A stretch of DNA of 35,305 bases from CAJXVY01 sp965657575 (GCA_965657575.1 CBFHOK010000013.1:1-35305), one strand, 5' to 3'. Positions 21,651 through 30,562 are shown, counted from the stretch's first letter. Notes: generated by a model not told the origin, from the sequence alone. Numbers and translations are program-made.

Positions 21651-22453
21651 GACCAAAGTTGATGGGTGTTCTGAACATCACTCCAGACAGCTTTAGCGAT
21701 GGAGGGTTTTATAACGACCCGCAAGCTGCCTATGCTCAAGCTCAGCTAATGCATTTTCAGGGAGCCGAGATTATCGATGTTGGCGCCGAGAGCACAAAGC
21801 CTGGAGCCGAGCGGATCGAGGCATTTGTTGAGCAGCAGAGGTTGCTTCCAGTGCTAACAGAGCTTGCCGAGGTGGTTGACCTAAGCGTTGACACCATGAA
21901 TGCCTCAACAGCAGAGATTGCTCTGAGCATGGGGGCTATGTATATAAACGACGTCAGCGGCGGTCTTGCGGATCAAGACATGCACAAGGTGATGGCAAAC
22001 TCGAGCGCGCATTACATCCTCAGTCACTGGCGTGGTCACAGCAAGGATATGTATCGGGAGGCCGACTACCAAAACGTTGCCAGTGAGGTGGTTTCCGAAA
22101 TAAAAAAGCAGGTTGACAGAGCAGTATCGGCGGGTGTGAATCCAGAGAGGATCATTGTTGATCCGGGGCTGGGGTTCAATAAAGACATGGGTCAGAACTG
22201 GGAATTGGTGGCAAGGCTTGATGAACTCAAAACACTCGGGCTTCCAATCCTTGTTGGTCACTCAAGAAAGAAGTTTTTAGCAAGTGCTTTGGATCCGGAA
22301 TTTGCGGAAATGGATAACTCTCGAAGAGATTTAGCAACCGCCGTTTTGACAGCACTATTGATGCAGCACCAGCTTTGGGGGATTAGAGTTCATAACGTGC
22401 AGGCTTCAATGGATGCAATCAACTTGGTTGAGCAGCTGGGAAAATTCGAGTGA
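21647..22453 (+). CDS. folP: Dihydropteroate synthase
   Basis: FolP joins p-aminobenzoate to the pterin diphosphate and is the sulfonamide target. The 268-residue protein begins MRPKLMGVLNITPDSFSDGG, the canonical opening, with IIDVGAESTKPGAE, INDVSGG, IIVDPGLGFNKD and LVGHSRKKF following. The ATG overlapping the folE stop is chosen; longer open sequence upstream lies in folE and has no family likeness. The stop overlaps folB by four bases. Confidence 0.97.
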   Translation: MRPKLMGVLNITPDSFSDGGFYNDPQAAYAQAQLMHFQGAEIIDVGAESTKPGAERIEAFVEQQRLLPVLTELAEVVDLSVDTMNASTAEIALSMGAMYINDVSGGLADQDMHKVMANSSAHYILSHWRGHSKDMYREADYQNVASEVVSEIKKQVDRAVSAGVNPERIIVDPGLGFNKDMGQNWELVARLDELKTLGLPILVGHSRKKFLASALDPEFAEMDNSRRDLATAVLTALLMQHQLWGIRVHNVQASMDAINLVEQLGKFE

Positions 22454-22821
22454 ATCAGATTATTAGGCTCTCAGGGATAGAGAACATCGGTTTCCACGGT
22501 GTATTGGAATCTGAGAGACAAGCTGGTCAGAAATTTATTGTTGACTGCGAAATCGAGGTTGATACCGCAAAGGCGCTAGTCAGTGATGATGTCAATCACG
22601 CCGTTGATTACTCAAAAGTAGCTGAGTTGATTCATAAGCAGATCCAAGATGATCCAGTGAATCTGATTGAAGTCCTAGCTAATCGAATCGCAGGAGCTAT
22701 TTTGGATAACTTCTTGCTAGCGAGAAGTGTTGAAATAACGGTTCATAAACCAGAGGCTCCGATCACGGTTCCCTTTAGTGATGTCAGTGTGACGGTAATT
22801 AGAACATCGGATAAGTGGTGA
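22450..22821 (+). CDS. folB: Dihydroneopterin aldolase
   Basis: FolB splits dihydroneopterin to the hydroxymethyl pterin and glycolaldehyde. The 123-residue protein has IENIGFHGVLESERQAGQKF with the substrate-binding glutamate, VDYSKVAELIHK, LIEVLANRIAGAIL and VEITVHKPEAPI with the catalytic lysine. The start is a GTG overlapping the folP stop. Length and order are normal. Confidence 0.95.
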   Translation: MNQIIRLSGIENIGFHGVLESERQAGQKFIVDCEIEVDTAKALVSDDVNHAVDYSKVAELIHKQIQDDPVNLIEVLANRIAGAILDNFLLARSVEITVHKPEAPITVPFSDVSVTVIRTSDKW

Positions 22822-23303
22822 AAGAGGTTGTCTTATCGCTGGGTGGAAACCTAGGCGACAGAGAAAAGACACTGAAAGATGCCATTTCTGAGATTGCTGA
22901 CCTCAAAGGTGTTGAGCTAGTCAGCCAAAGCTCTTTTTATGAATCAGTTGCGGTGACCCTTGCAGGCGAAGATGAAAATGCACCAAAGTTTCTAAACTGC
23001 GTGATCAAGGTCAAAACCAAGCTGGAGCCAAAGAAGTTATTGAAAAAACTTTTCGAGATCGAGAACAGCCACGGAAGAGTCAGGCTGGAGCGCTGGGGTC
23101 CAAGAACACTGGATATAGACATCATTGTTTTTGGGACTGAGTTTGTTCAGACCAAGACTTTGCAGATTCCTCACCCGAGAGCTCACCAAAGAGGTTTTGT
23201 TTTGGTTCCATGGGAGGAAATTGACCCGCAGGCAGTTTTGCCCGGACACGGGTCAGTTGCCAAACTGGCTGAGAAATTTAGATCAAGCGTGCAGGGGGTT
23301 TAG
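22818..23303 (+). CDS. folK: Hydroxymethyl-dihydropterin pyrophosphokinase
   Basis: FolK transfers diphosphate from ATP to the pterin. About 161 residues: LSLGGNLGDREKTLKDA at the start, SSFYES, PKFLNCVIKVKT, LEIPK-type loop equivalents, GRVRLERWGPRTLDIDII with the signature aspartates, and IPHPRAHQRGFVLVPWEEI. The GTG at 22818 overlaps the folB stop (GTGA), like the other junctions; a GTG one codon earlier is also possible. It is followed by the DUF3180 gene with only a base between. Confidence 0.95.
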   Translation: MKEVVLSLGGNLGDREKTLKDAISEIADLKGVELVSQSSFYESVAVTLAGEDENAPKFLNCVIKVKTKLEPKKLLKKLFEIENSHGRVRLERWGPRTLDIDIIVFGTEFVQTKTLQIPHPRAHQRGFVLVPWEEIDPQAVLPGHGSVAKLAEKFRSSVQGV

Positions 23304-23304
23304 T

Positions 23305-23790
23305 TTGAAACCGCTTTCTGTTTCGCAACTGGCTGCGATAACTGTTCTTTGGCTGAGCCTTGGTTATTTTTATCTGCAGTGGTTGCTTTCAAGCGGAATG
23401 GCCTTGGTTTTTAGCCATCCGCTTTTGGCGGTGAATTTATTTCTCACAGGGGCAATTGTCTATTCTTTGACACTGCGAATTGCCAGCTATCAGCGCAAAC
23501 TTGCCGAGTTTCGAGAAGGCAAGATTTCTAAAAGACCTGCAAGACCAGACCCAATTTGGTCATTTCGATTGCTTGTTTTAGCAAAATCTGTGGCATATGT
23601 TGGCAGTGGTTTCCTAGGCTGGCATATGGGGGCGTTTATTTTCTTAGTTATGAACACATCAAATCAGTTATTCCCAACTGCGGCGGTATTGGGGATTTTG
23701 GCATCTTTAATGACCGTGGTGGCTGGCATTCTGGGCGAGAAAAACCTGCGCACCCCAGATGATCTAGAAGAAGGTGAGACCAGTCAATGA
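23305..23790 (+). CDS. DUF3180 membrane protein
   Basis: A 161-residue protein with four membrane helices (about residues 8-25, 34-55, 92-112 and 120-140). The TTG start has AGGGGG six bases upstream and gives KPLSVSQLAAITVLWLSLGY. The segment RPDPIWSFRLLVLAKSVAYV and the location right after folK match the actinobacterial DUF3180 family. The function is unknown. Longer upstream open sequence overlaps folK and is not used. The stop overlaps the next gene by four bases. Confidence 0.85.
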   Translation: MKPLSVSQLAAITVLWLSLGYFYLQWLLSSGMALVFSHPLLAVNLFLTGAIVYSLTLRIASYQRKLAEFREGKISKRPARPDPIWSFRLLVLAKSVAYVGSGFLGWHMGAFIFLVMNTSNQLFPTAAVLGILASLMTVVAGILGEKNLRTPDDLEEGETSQ

Positions 23791-24500
23791 GCAATAAACC
23801 GGGTCGAATGAAAATTGGAAGCATTGGTGATGGCCTAGAGGGCATCATCATGGTGAAGGCACTTGCCGGTGCTGGACACACAGCTGAGGCAATTCACGTT
23901 GAAGCCGATCAAGCAATCGAGCGAGCAGACTCACTGCTGCCATCAGTTGAAATAGTCAGCATGCAGGAGGTGGCTGAGCGTTGCGATTTAGTAATCATGG
24001 CGATGGATGTCCAAGCGGTCGAAGAGGCTGTCACAGGGCTTAGCCAGCTGGGATATTTTGGTCCGGGCAAGATTGTTATGCACTGCGCGCCTCAGCGAGG
24101 TTATTCCATTCTGTCATCAGCAGCCAGGGCGGGAGCTATTCCGATAGCGATGCATCCAGTGGTTGATTTCACTGGTACGAGTCTTGATCTGATGACTCTG
24201 CAAGACTCGGTCTCAGCTGTTACAGCACCAGATTCTGTGCTGCCAATTGCTCAAGGGTTGGCTTTAGAAATCGGAACCGATCCGATAGTGGTTGCGGAGT
24301 ATCAGCGCCCGGCCTATGCAGAGGCTTACAGCACTTTGAATAATTTCCCGAAGATGATTGTCTCGCAGGCAATTAGCGAGTTGGAGGCTGAAGAGGTGCC
24401 AAGAGTGGTTGACTTGATAGCACCGATGGCCAGAGCGGCTGTCGAGCGGGCTTTGCGAGAAGGTGGCATAGGTCCAACTCCGGAGGATTTTCAAAATTGA
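23787..24500 (+). CDS. Rossmann-like and DUF2520 domain protein
   Basis: The 237-residue protein has an N-terminal Rossmann-like domain starting MKIGSIGDGLEGIIMVKALA, followed by VIMAMDVQAVEEAVTGL. A DUF2520 C-terminal helical domain carries AMHPVVDFTG and AYSTLNNFPKMI. It resembles F420-NADP oxidoreductase or ProC-like folds. The nucleotide loop GDGLEG departs from the usual GxGxxG (the last glycines are spaced as G-D-G-L-E-G). Such genes commonly precede panC in actinobacteria, which hints at a role in pantothenate synthesis. The reaction is unknown here. It overlaps DUF3180 and panC by four bases each. Confidence 0.82.
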   Translation: MSNKPGRMKIGSIGDGLEGIIMVKALAGAGHTAEAIHVEADQAIERADSLLPSVEIVSMQEVAERCDLVIMAMDVQAVEEAVTGLSQLGYFGPGKIVMHCAPQRGYSILSSAARAGAIPIAMHPVVDFTGTSLDLMTLQDSVSAVTAPDSVLPIAQGLALEIGTDPIVVAEYQRPAYAEAYSTLNNFPKMIVSQAISELEAEEVPRVVDLIAPMARAAVERALREGGIGPTPEDFQN

Positions 24501-25354
24501 AGCAAGTCACAGGTGCAGCTGAGCTGAAGCAGTTGGTTTCCGAGGCAAGGACCCAGGGAAAACAGATTGCTTTTGTTCCAACCATGGGCGCGTTGCATTT
24601 GGGGCACCTCTCGCTGATTGACAAGGTGCGCGAAGATGACAATTTTGTGGTTGCCAGTATTTTCGTAAATCCGCTGCAGTTCAACGACAAAAACGACTAC
24701 GAAAGCTACCCCCAGTCACTTGGTGTGGATGCAAGGCTTCTCAGTGACCGCGGGGTGGATGTCTTATTTTTGCCAGAGGCAGAAACTGTTTATCCCGAAT
24801 CACCGAATTTGATTAGCCCCAGCGATATTGAGAGCAATATCGGTGACGCGTTAGAAGGAAAGTTCAGGCCCGGGCATTTCGAAGGGGTATTGACAGTGGT
24901 TTCAAGGCTGTTTGACTTGGTCACGCCTGACATCGCAGTTTTTGGGAAAAAAGACGCTCAACAATTGGCACTGATAAAGAAAATGGTTTCTCACCAACTG
25001 GCAAGTGGCAGGAGAATGCCACTAAGCATCATTGCGGGCGACACTGTTCGTGACGAGCACGGATTGGCGCTCTCAAGTCGGAATGCCAGATTGAATGAGC
25101 AGCAGTTGGAGATTGCTAGAACTATCAATACCGCGTTGGCATCCTGCGATGGCAAGGCACGGGAGAACGCAATTCAAGGCGCCAAGCAAGAGTTGCACCC
25201 AGATATCAGATTGGATTATTTGGAGATAGTTGACGCAGATACTTTTGAACCAGTTTCTGATGATTTCGTCGGTTCTGCGTTAGCCTTATTTGCTGGGTTT
25301 GTTGGGGATGTCAGATTGATTGACAACCGAGAAATCACAATCAAAGGAAGTTAA
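24497..25354 (+). CDS. panC: Pantothenate synthetase
   Basis: PanC joins pantoate and beta-alanine with ATP. The 285-residue protein has FVPTMGALHLGHLSLI (the HIGH-like motif), SIFVNPLQFN, GKFRPGHFEGVLTVV, FGKKDAQQLALIKKMV and RDEHGLALSSRNARL (KMSKS-equivalent serines). The start is TTG overlapping the preceding stop by four bases (TTGA). No panB or panD is in the window. The length matches the family. Confidence 0.96.
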   Translation: MKQVTGAAELKQLVSEARTQGKQIAFVPTMGALHLGHLSLIDKVREDDNFVVASIFVNPLQFNDKNDYESYPQSLGVDARLLSDRGVDVLFLPEAETVYPESPNLISPSDIESNIGDALEGKFRPGHFEGVLTVVSRLFDLVTPDIAVFGKKDAQQLALIKKMVSHQLASGRRMPLSIIAGDTVRDEHGLALSSRNARLNEQQLEIARTINTALASCDGKARENAIQGAKQELHPDIRLDYLEIVDADTFEPVSDDFVGSALALFAGFVGDVRLIDNREITIKGS

Positions 25355-26836
25355 TTGGATCAAGAATTAGCGGGAGAAGACCTCCCGGAGCAGATGGGTT
25401 TTCGCCTAGAAAAGCGTGAGCAACTTATTTCTGAGGGAGATGCCTATCCGGTCACCGTTCCCATTACCCATTCAATCGAAGAGGTCAAAAACCACTATCC
25501 CAACCTAGAAGCAGACGTCTCCACTGGTGACACAGTTGCAGTTGCCGGCCGAATTATGTTCCTAAGAAACACCGGAAAGCTTTGCTTTGCTGCACTTCAG
25601 GCAGGTACTGGCGAGCGTATTCAGGCGATGATCAGCCTGGACAAGGTCGGTCAAGAGCAGCTTGATTCATGGAAAGAACTTGTTGACCTTGGCGATCATG
25701 TTTTTGTTAGTGGCGAGGTAATTACCTCCAAGCGTGGAGAGCTGAGTATTTTGGCAGACAGTTGGCAGATGGCTGCAAAAACCATTAGGCCAATGCCGAA
25801 CCTTCACTCTGAGCTTTCTGAAGAGGTTCGAGTAAGGAATCGCTATTTGGATTTGATTGTCAGAGACAAAGCTCGTGAGGTTGTAAAAATTCGCAGCCAG
25901 GTCATGCAGTCACTTCGTAACACCTTCCACCACCATGCCTTTACAGAGGTGGAAACACCGATGCTGCAGGTGATGCACGGAGGGGCAAGCGCTAGGCCTT
26001 TCAAAACTCACATGAACGCCTACGACATGGATCTCTACCTGCGTATCGCTCCAGAGCTGTTTCTGAAAAGAGCGGTTGTCGGCGGACTTGAAAGAGTTTT
26101 TGAAATAAACCGAAACTTCAGAAACGAAGGAGCTGACAGCTCGCACTCTCCTGAGTTTGCAATGCTTGAGGCCTATGAGGCCTACACCGACTACAACGGT
26201 GTAGCTGAATTGACTAAAGAACTAATTCAAAATGCGGCCAAGGATGTTTTTGGAACAACGGTTGTCACTTTGGAGGATGGCCAGGAGTATGACCTCGGTG
26301 GCGAGTGGGCCAAGGTTCCGATGTATGAATCCCTCAGTGCAGAACTTGGAGAGGAAATTACACCCGAAACCGATATGGCAACTTTGAAAAAGATTGCCGA
26401 CAAATTAGATATCGAGGTCAAGCACCCGATTCATGGAAAATACATCGAGGAGCTTTGGGAGCATTTTTATAAGTCCAAGCACCCTGAGCCATTTTTCGTA
26501 ATCGACTTCCCGGTTGACACCTCGCCGCTGACTCGCGATCACCGATCGAAGCCCGGGGTTGTGGAGAAATGGGATCTCTATATCCGCGGTTACGAGCAGG
26601 CAACTGGCTATTCAGAGCTGGTTGACCCAGTAATTCAGCGAGAGCGCTTTGTTGCCCAAGCTGCCCTGGCAGCAGGAGGCGACCCAGAGGCTATGCGGGT
26701 CGATGAGGAGTTTTTGAAGGCGCTGGAATATGGCATGCCACCGAGTGGTGGAATGGGTATGGGCATCGACAGATTGCTGATGTCACTAACTGGTTTGGGA
26801 ATTCGGGAAACAATTCTGTTTCCTTTGGTTAAGTAA
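25355..26836 (+). CDS. lysS: Lysyl-tRNA synthetase, class II
   Basis: LysS charges tRNA-Lys. The 493-residue protein has the N-terminal OB-fold anticodon domain (AVAGRIMFLRNTGKLCFAAL), class II motif 2 FEINRNFRNEGADSSHSPEF and motif 3 GGMGMGIDRLLMSL. The start is TTG with AGGA six bases upstream (25345-25348), directly after the panC stop; the next in-frame ATG would be near residue 14. It shows the expected actinobacterial link to clpC. Confidence 0.97.
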   Translation: MDQELAGEDLPEQMGFRLEKREQLISEGDAYPVTVPITHSIEEVKNHYPNLEADVSTGDTVAVAGRIMFLRNTGKLCFAALQAGTGERIQAMISLDKVGQEQLDSWKELVDLGDHVFVSGEVITSKRGELSILADSWQMAAKTIRPMPNLHSELSEEVRVRNRYLDLIVRDKAREVVKIRSQVMQSLRNTFHHHAFTEVETPMLQVMHGGASARPFKTHMNAYDMDLYLRIAPELFLKRAVVGGLERVFEINRNFRNEGADSSHSPEFAMLEAYEAYTDYNGVAELTKELIQNAAKDVFGTTVVTLEDGQEYDLGGEWAKVPMYESLSAELGEEITPETDMATLKKIADKLDIEVKHPIHGKYIEELWEHFYKSKHPEPFFVIDFPVDTSPLTRDHRSKPGVVEKWDLYIRGYEQATGYSELVDPVIQRERFVAQAALAAGGDPEAMRVDEEFLKALEYGMPPSGGMGMGIDRLLMSLTGLGIRETILFPLVK

Positions 26837-26849
26837 TGGCGTGCAAGAA

Positions 26850-27020
26850 ATGAATGGCTGGGAGATTTTAGGCGACGCGATGCTGTCGCTAGTTCCACCT
26901 GCCCTGGTTGGATTACTTTTTTATGTTGTGATGCGCTCAATAATCCGCGCTGACCGCGGTGAACGCGAGGAATACAGCAAGATTGAGGCAGAAGAGCGTC
27001 AAAGGCGCGATCAGTCATAG
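26850..27020 (+). CDS. Small single-helix membrane protein between lysS and clpC
   Basis: A 56-codon open frame: MNGWEILGDAMLSLVPPALV, then a hydrophobic stretch to LLFYVVMRSIIRADR and a charged end EYSKIEAEERQRRDQS. One membrane helix with a basic, helical cytoplasmic tail is expected. A GTG three codons earlier (26841) could be the start; no strong ribosome site is visible for either. Similar small proteins occur at this position in other Microbacteriaceae, in my recollection. The clean helix-plus-charged-tail composition supports a real gene. The function is unknown. Confidence 0.65.
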   Translation: MNGWEILGDAMLSLVPPALVGLLFYVVMRSIIRADRGEREEYSKIEAEERQRRDQS

Positions 27021-27037
27021 TTCACCCGTTGGCGAAC
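27020..27037. promoter_or_regulatory. Imperfect dyad upstream of clpC
   Basis: GTTCACC-CGTT-GGCGAAC is an 18-base inverted repeat with one mismatch in the seven-base arms, upstream of a TTGACC hexamer (27049-27054). The GGCGAAC half resembles half-sites of ClgR, the actinobacterial clp activator, but the central spacing differs from the usual CGC-5-GCG, so the assignment is weak. Confidence 0.4.
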
Positions 27038-27103
27038 ACGGGTATTGTTTGACCCCCTAATCGGTTTAGCATCTCAGTATCTGAATCGCGGAGGTGTTCA
27101 CAG

Positions 27104-29566
27104 ATGTTTGAGAAATTTACCGATAAGGCCCGAAGGGTTGTTGTCTTGGCCCAGGAAGAGGCCAAGCTTCTCAACCACAACTACATTGGCACCGAGCACA
27201 TCCTGCTGGGTCTCATTCACGAGGGAGAGGGTGTTGCAGCCAAGGCGCTGGAATCACTGAACATTTCTCTGGAGCAGGTGAGGGAGCAGGTTCAAGAAAT
27301 CATTGGCCAGGGTCAGCAGGCCCCCAGTGGTCACATCCCCTTCACCCCGAGGGCAAAAAAGGTTTTGGAGCTGAGCCTTAGAGAGGCACTGCAGCTTGGT
27401 CACAGCTACATCGGCACCGAGCACCTGCTGCTTGGATTGATCCGTGAGGGCGAGGGTGTTGCAGCTCAGGTTTTGACCAAGTTGGGTGCAGACACCAACA
27501 AGGTTCGTCAGCAGGTTATTCAGCTTCTTAGTGGATACCAGGGCAATGAAACAGTTTCGGTTGGAGCAGACACCCCACCACCGCAGCAAAAGGGAAGCCA
27601 GATTCTTGATCAATACGGCAAGAACCTGACTCAGTCAGCGGCCGAGGGCAAGCTGGACCCAGTTGTTGGTCGTGAGCGTGAGGTTGAGCGAGTAATGCAG
27701 ATTCTTGCTCGCAGGACTAAGAACAACCCAATTCTGATTGGTGAGCCAGGCGTTGGAAAGACTGCCGTTGTTGAAGGTTTGGCACAAGCGATTGTTGCCG
27801 GCAACGTTCCAGAGATTCTTCGGGGCAAGCAGCTTTATACATTGGACATGGGCTCACTGATTGCTGGATCTCGCTACCGTGGAGATTTCGAGGAGAGACT
27901 GAAAAAGGTCACCAAGGAGATTCGCACCCGCGGCGACATCATCACTTTTATTGACGAAATCCACACCCTGGTTGGTGCTGGTGCGGCTGAGGGTGCGATT
28001 GACGCAGCCAGCATTTTGAAGCCAATGTTGGCTCGAGGTGAACTTCAGACAATTGGTGCCACAACTCTGGATGAGTTCCGCAAGCACTTTGAAAAAGATG
28101 CTGCACTTGTTCGCCGTTTCCAGACTGTTTTGGTAAACGAGCCAAGCCCAGCGCTGGCTATCAACATCTTGAAGGGTCTAAGAGACCGCTATGAGAAACA
28201 CCACAAGGTGACCATTACGGACGAGGCCGTGGTTGCTGCAGTTTCAATGTCAGATCGCTACATCACCGACCGTCAGTTGCCAGATAAGGCAATTGACCTC
28301 ATCGATGAAGCTGGCGCAAGACTGAAACTAAGTTTCCTATCGGCTCCGCCCGAGCTGAAAGAGGCTCAGCAGGCAGTAGAGGAAGCAAAGAAAGCCAAAG
28401 AGCAGGCGATTGCCGATCAGGATTTCGAACTTGCTGCCCAGAAGCGTGACGAGGAGAAAAAACTCAACGCCGAGCTGAAGCAAAAAGAGCAGGAGTTCAG
28501 AGACGGAAACGTTGACATCGAGGGTGTTGTTGATGAGGGAATGATTGCTGAGGTTTTGGCTCAGGCAACGGGAATCCCCGTATTCAAACTGACCGAGGAA
28601 GAGGGCGCAAAGCTTGTCTTTATGGAGGAAGAACTCCACAAGCGAGTAATTGGTCAGGAGCAGGCTATTAGTGCTCTGTCAAAGACCATCCGTCGTCAGC
28701 GTGCGGGATTGAAAGATCCGAAGCGTCCAAGCGGAAGCTTTATCTTTGCCGGTCCCACCGGTGTTGGAAAAACCGAGCTTGCCAAAGCTCTGGCCGAGTT
28801 CCTGTTTGAAGACGAAGACGCATTGATCTCATTGGATATGAGTGAGTATGGCGAGAAGCACACCGTCAGCAGACTGTTTGGTGCTCCTCCCGGATTTGTT
28901 GGCTATGACGAGGGTGGACAGCTAACCGAGAAGGTTCGTAGGCGTCCATTCAGTGTTGTTTTGTTTGATGAAATCGAAAAAGCTCACCCAGATATCTTCA
29001 ACAGCTTGTTGCAGATTCTGGAAGAGGGTCGCTTGACTGACGGTCAGGGCCGAGTCGTTGATTTCAAAAACACAATCATCATCATGACCACCAACTTGGG
29101 ATCTCGTGAGATTACCCGTGGAGCATTGGGATTCACCCTTGAGGGCAATATCCAGAATGACTACCAGCAGATGAAGGCCAGGGTAAACGAAGAGCTGAAG
29201 CAAAACTTCCGACCAGAGTTTTTGAACCGTGTTGATGAAGTCATCGTCTTCCCACAGCTCACCCGTGAGGAGTTGATTTCAATCATCGATATGTTCATCA
29301 AGAGACTGGATGAGCGCTTGGACGACAGAGATCTGAAGCTAACTTTGACCACTGCTGCCAAGGAGAAACTAATTGATCTTGGCTACGAGCCGTCGATGGG
29401 TGCAAGGCCTTTGCGTCGAGTGGTTCAGCGAGAGATTGAAGATCAGATTTCCGAGCGGATTTTGAGCGGCGAGATTAGTTACGCCAGCGAAATCTTGGTG
29501 GACTTTGTTGGTGAGGAATTCACCTTCGCGGTCAACCAGCGAGACGAGCAACCAGTTCAGTCATGA
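27104..29566 (+). CDS. clpC: ATP-dependent Clp protease ATP-binding subunit ClpC
   Basis: ClpC unfolds substrates for ClpP. The 820-residue protein starts with the double Clp N-domain repeat (NYIGTEHILLGLI and SYIGTEHLLLGLI). The first AAA module has Walker A GEPGVGKT near residue 210, and a UVR-type coiled region follows (QDFELAAQKRDEE near 443). The second AAA module has GPTGVGKT and VLFDEIEKAHPD. The strong GGAGGTG seven bases before the ATG and the preceding regulatory dyad indicate its own promoter. The stop overlaps the SOUL gene by four bases. It is the only clp gene here. Confidence 0.98.
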   Translation: MFEKFTDKARRVVVLAQEEAKLLNHNYIGTEHILLGLIHEGEGVAAKALESLNISLEQVREQVQEIIGQGQQAPSGHIPFTPRAKKVLELSLREALQLGHSYIGTEHLLLGLIREGEGVAAQVLTKLGADTNKVRQQVIQLLSGYQGNETVSVGADTPPPQQKGSQILDQYGKNLTQSAAEGKLDPVVGREREVERVMQILARRTKNNPILIGEPGVGKTAVVEGLAQAIVAGNVPEILRGKQLYTLDMGSLIAGSRYRGDFEERLKKVTKEIRTRGDIITFIDEIHTLVGAGAAEGAIDAASILKPMLARGELQTIGATTLDEFRKHFEKDAALVRRFQTVLVNEPSPALAINILKGLRDRYEKHHKVTITDEAVVAAVSMSDRYITDRQLPDKAIDLIDEAGARLKLSFLSAPPELKEAQQAVEEAKKAKEQAIADQDFELAAQKRDEEKKLNAELKQKEQEFRDGNVDIEGVVDEGMIAEVLAQATGIPVFKLTEEEGAKLVFMEEELHKRVIGQEQAISALSKTIRRQRAGLKDPKRPSGSFIFAGPTGVGKTELAKALAEFLFEDEDALISLDMSEYGEKHTVSRLFGAPPGFVGYDEGGQLTEKVRRRPFSVVLFDEIEKAHPDIFNSLLQILEEGRLTDGQGRVVDFKNTIIIMTTNLGSREITRGALGFTLEGNIQNDYQQMKARVNEELKQNFRPEFLNRVDEVIVFPQLTREELISIIDMFIKRLDERLDDRDLKLTLTTAAKEKLIDLGYEPSMGARPLRRVVQREIEDQISERILSGEISYASEILVDFVGEEFTFAVNQRDEQPVQS

Positions 29567-30057
29567 CCGAAATCCAGCCATATCGAGTAATCGATACAAA
29601 GGCTGGGTATGAGGTTCGCTCTTACCCCGCTCACTTTTTGGTGAGCGTTTGGGTGAGTGGGGACATGAGAACAACTGGCAACTCTGGTTTTGGCCAGCTC
29701 TTTGGTTACATCTCAGGCGCCAATCAGGATCGCGAGAAAATACCGATGACCGCCCCTGTTTTGCAACAAAAACAGGGAGACGGTTATTGGTTGAGTTTTG
29801 TAATGCCTGCAGATAGCGAATTTCCACCACTTCCCCTATCGCCTGATTTAAAAATCATTGGCGTTGAGCCGATGATGAGGGTGGCAAGAAAGTTTTCAGG
29901 CTCAGTTGGCGAGCAAAAGTTTCGAGAACAAGAAGCGAAGCTTCGAACACTAGCCACCGAGAAGCTCTCAGAGGGAGCGATTTATGCACGTTATGACGGA
30001 CCTTTCAAGGCACCATTTTTGAGAAGAAACGAAGTGCTGGTCGACATTGGTGGATAA
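29563..30057 (+). CDS. SOUL family heme-binding protein
   Basis: A 164-residue SOUL domain protein: YRVIDTKAGYEVRSYPAHFL, GFGQLFGYISGANQDREKIP, MTAPVLQQ, FVMPADSEFPP and the end YDGPFKAPFLRRNEVLVDI are all SOUL hallmarks. SOUL/HBP proteins bind heme or tetrapyrroles in other organisms; the ligand here is not known. The ATG overlaps the clpC stop (ATGA), so the two are co-translated. No signal peptide is seen, so it is cytoplasmic. Confidence 0.92.
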   Translation: MTEIQPYRVIDTKAGYEVRSYPAHFLVSVWVSGDMRTTGNSGFGQLFGYISGANQDREKIPMTAPVLQQKQGDGYWLSFVMPADSEFPPLPLSPDLKIIGVEPMMRVARKFSGSVGEQKFREQEAKLRTLATEKLSEGAIYARYDGPFKAPFLRRNEVLVDIGG

Positions 30058-30064
30058 TTATGCG

Positions 30065-30562
30065 ATGCAGTTTGAGATTAGACCAGCCACAACCAGTGAC
30101 ATAACCGGCATAAGAGAGTTATGCGAACCACTGGTGGACAAGCGTGTTCTGCTTGGCAAAGAACTGGTTGAACTCTATGAGTCGGTTCAAGAGTTTTTAG
30201 TTTGCTATCAGGGCGAGAAACTAATTGGTTGTGGGGCACTGCATGTTATGTGGGAGGACCTGGCAGAGGTTAGAACACTGGTTGTCGATGATGAATATCG
30301 AAAAACCGGACTTGGTCACAAACTCCTAAATGGACTGGTCGAGAGAGCAGAGTCCTTGGGTGTTACGAGGATTTTCTGTTTGACCTTTGAGGTGGAGTTT
30401 TTTGGAAAGCACAATTTTGAGGTGATTACCGATACCCCAATTAAGCCCGAGGTCTATGCGGAGATGGTTCGCTCACATGACGAGGGTGTTGCAGAGTTTT
30501 TGGATTTGGCACGAGTTAAGCAGAACACGCTCGGAAACACCCGAATGTTAAGGGTTCTCTAA
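30065..30562 (+). CDS. argA: Amino-acid N-acetyltransferase (Rv2747-type NAGS)
   Basis: This 165-residue GNAT protein matches the actinobacterial short N-acetylglutamate synthase (Rv2747 type): VQEFLVCYQGEKLIGCGALH, EVRTLVVDDEYRKTGLGHKL (the acetyl-CoA loop), FEVEFFGKHNFE and EFLDLARVKQNTLGNTRML. It starts arginine synthesis by acetylating glutamate. The ATG at 30065 fits family N-termini (MQFEIRPATTSDI); upstream TTG (30047) and GTG (30050) codons are less likely. It follows SOUL after seven bases. No other arg gene is in the window. Confidence 0.88.
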   Translation: MQFEIRPATTSDITGIRELCEPLVDKRVLLGKELVELYESVQEFLVCYQGEKLIGCGALHVMWEDLAEVRTLVVDDEYRKTGLGHKLLNGLVERAESLGVTRIFCLTFEVEFFGKHNFEVITDTPIKPEVYAEMVRSHDEGVAEFLDLARVKQNTLGNTRMLRVL

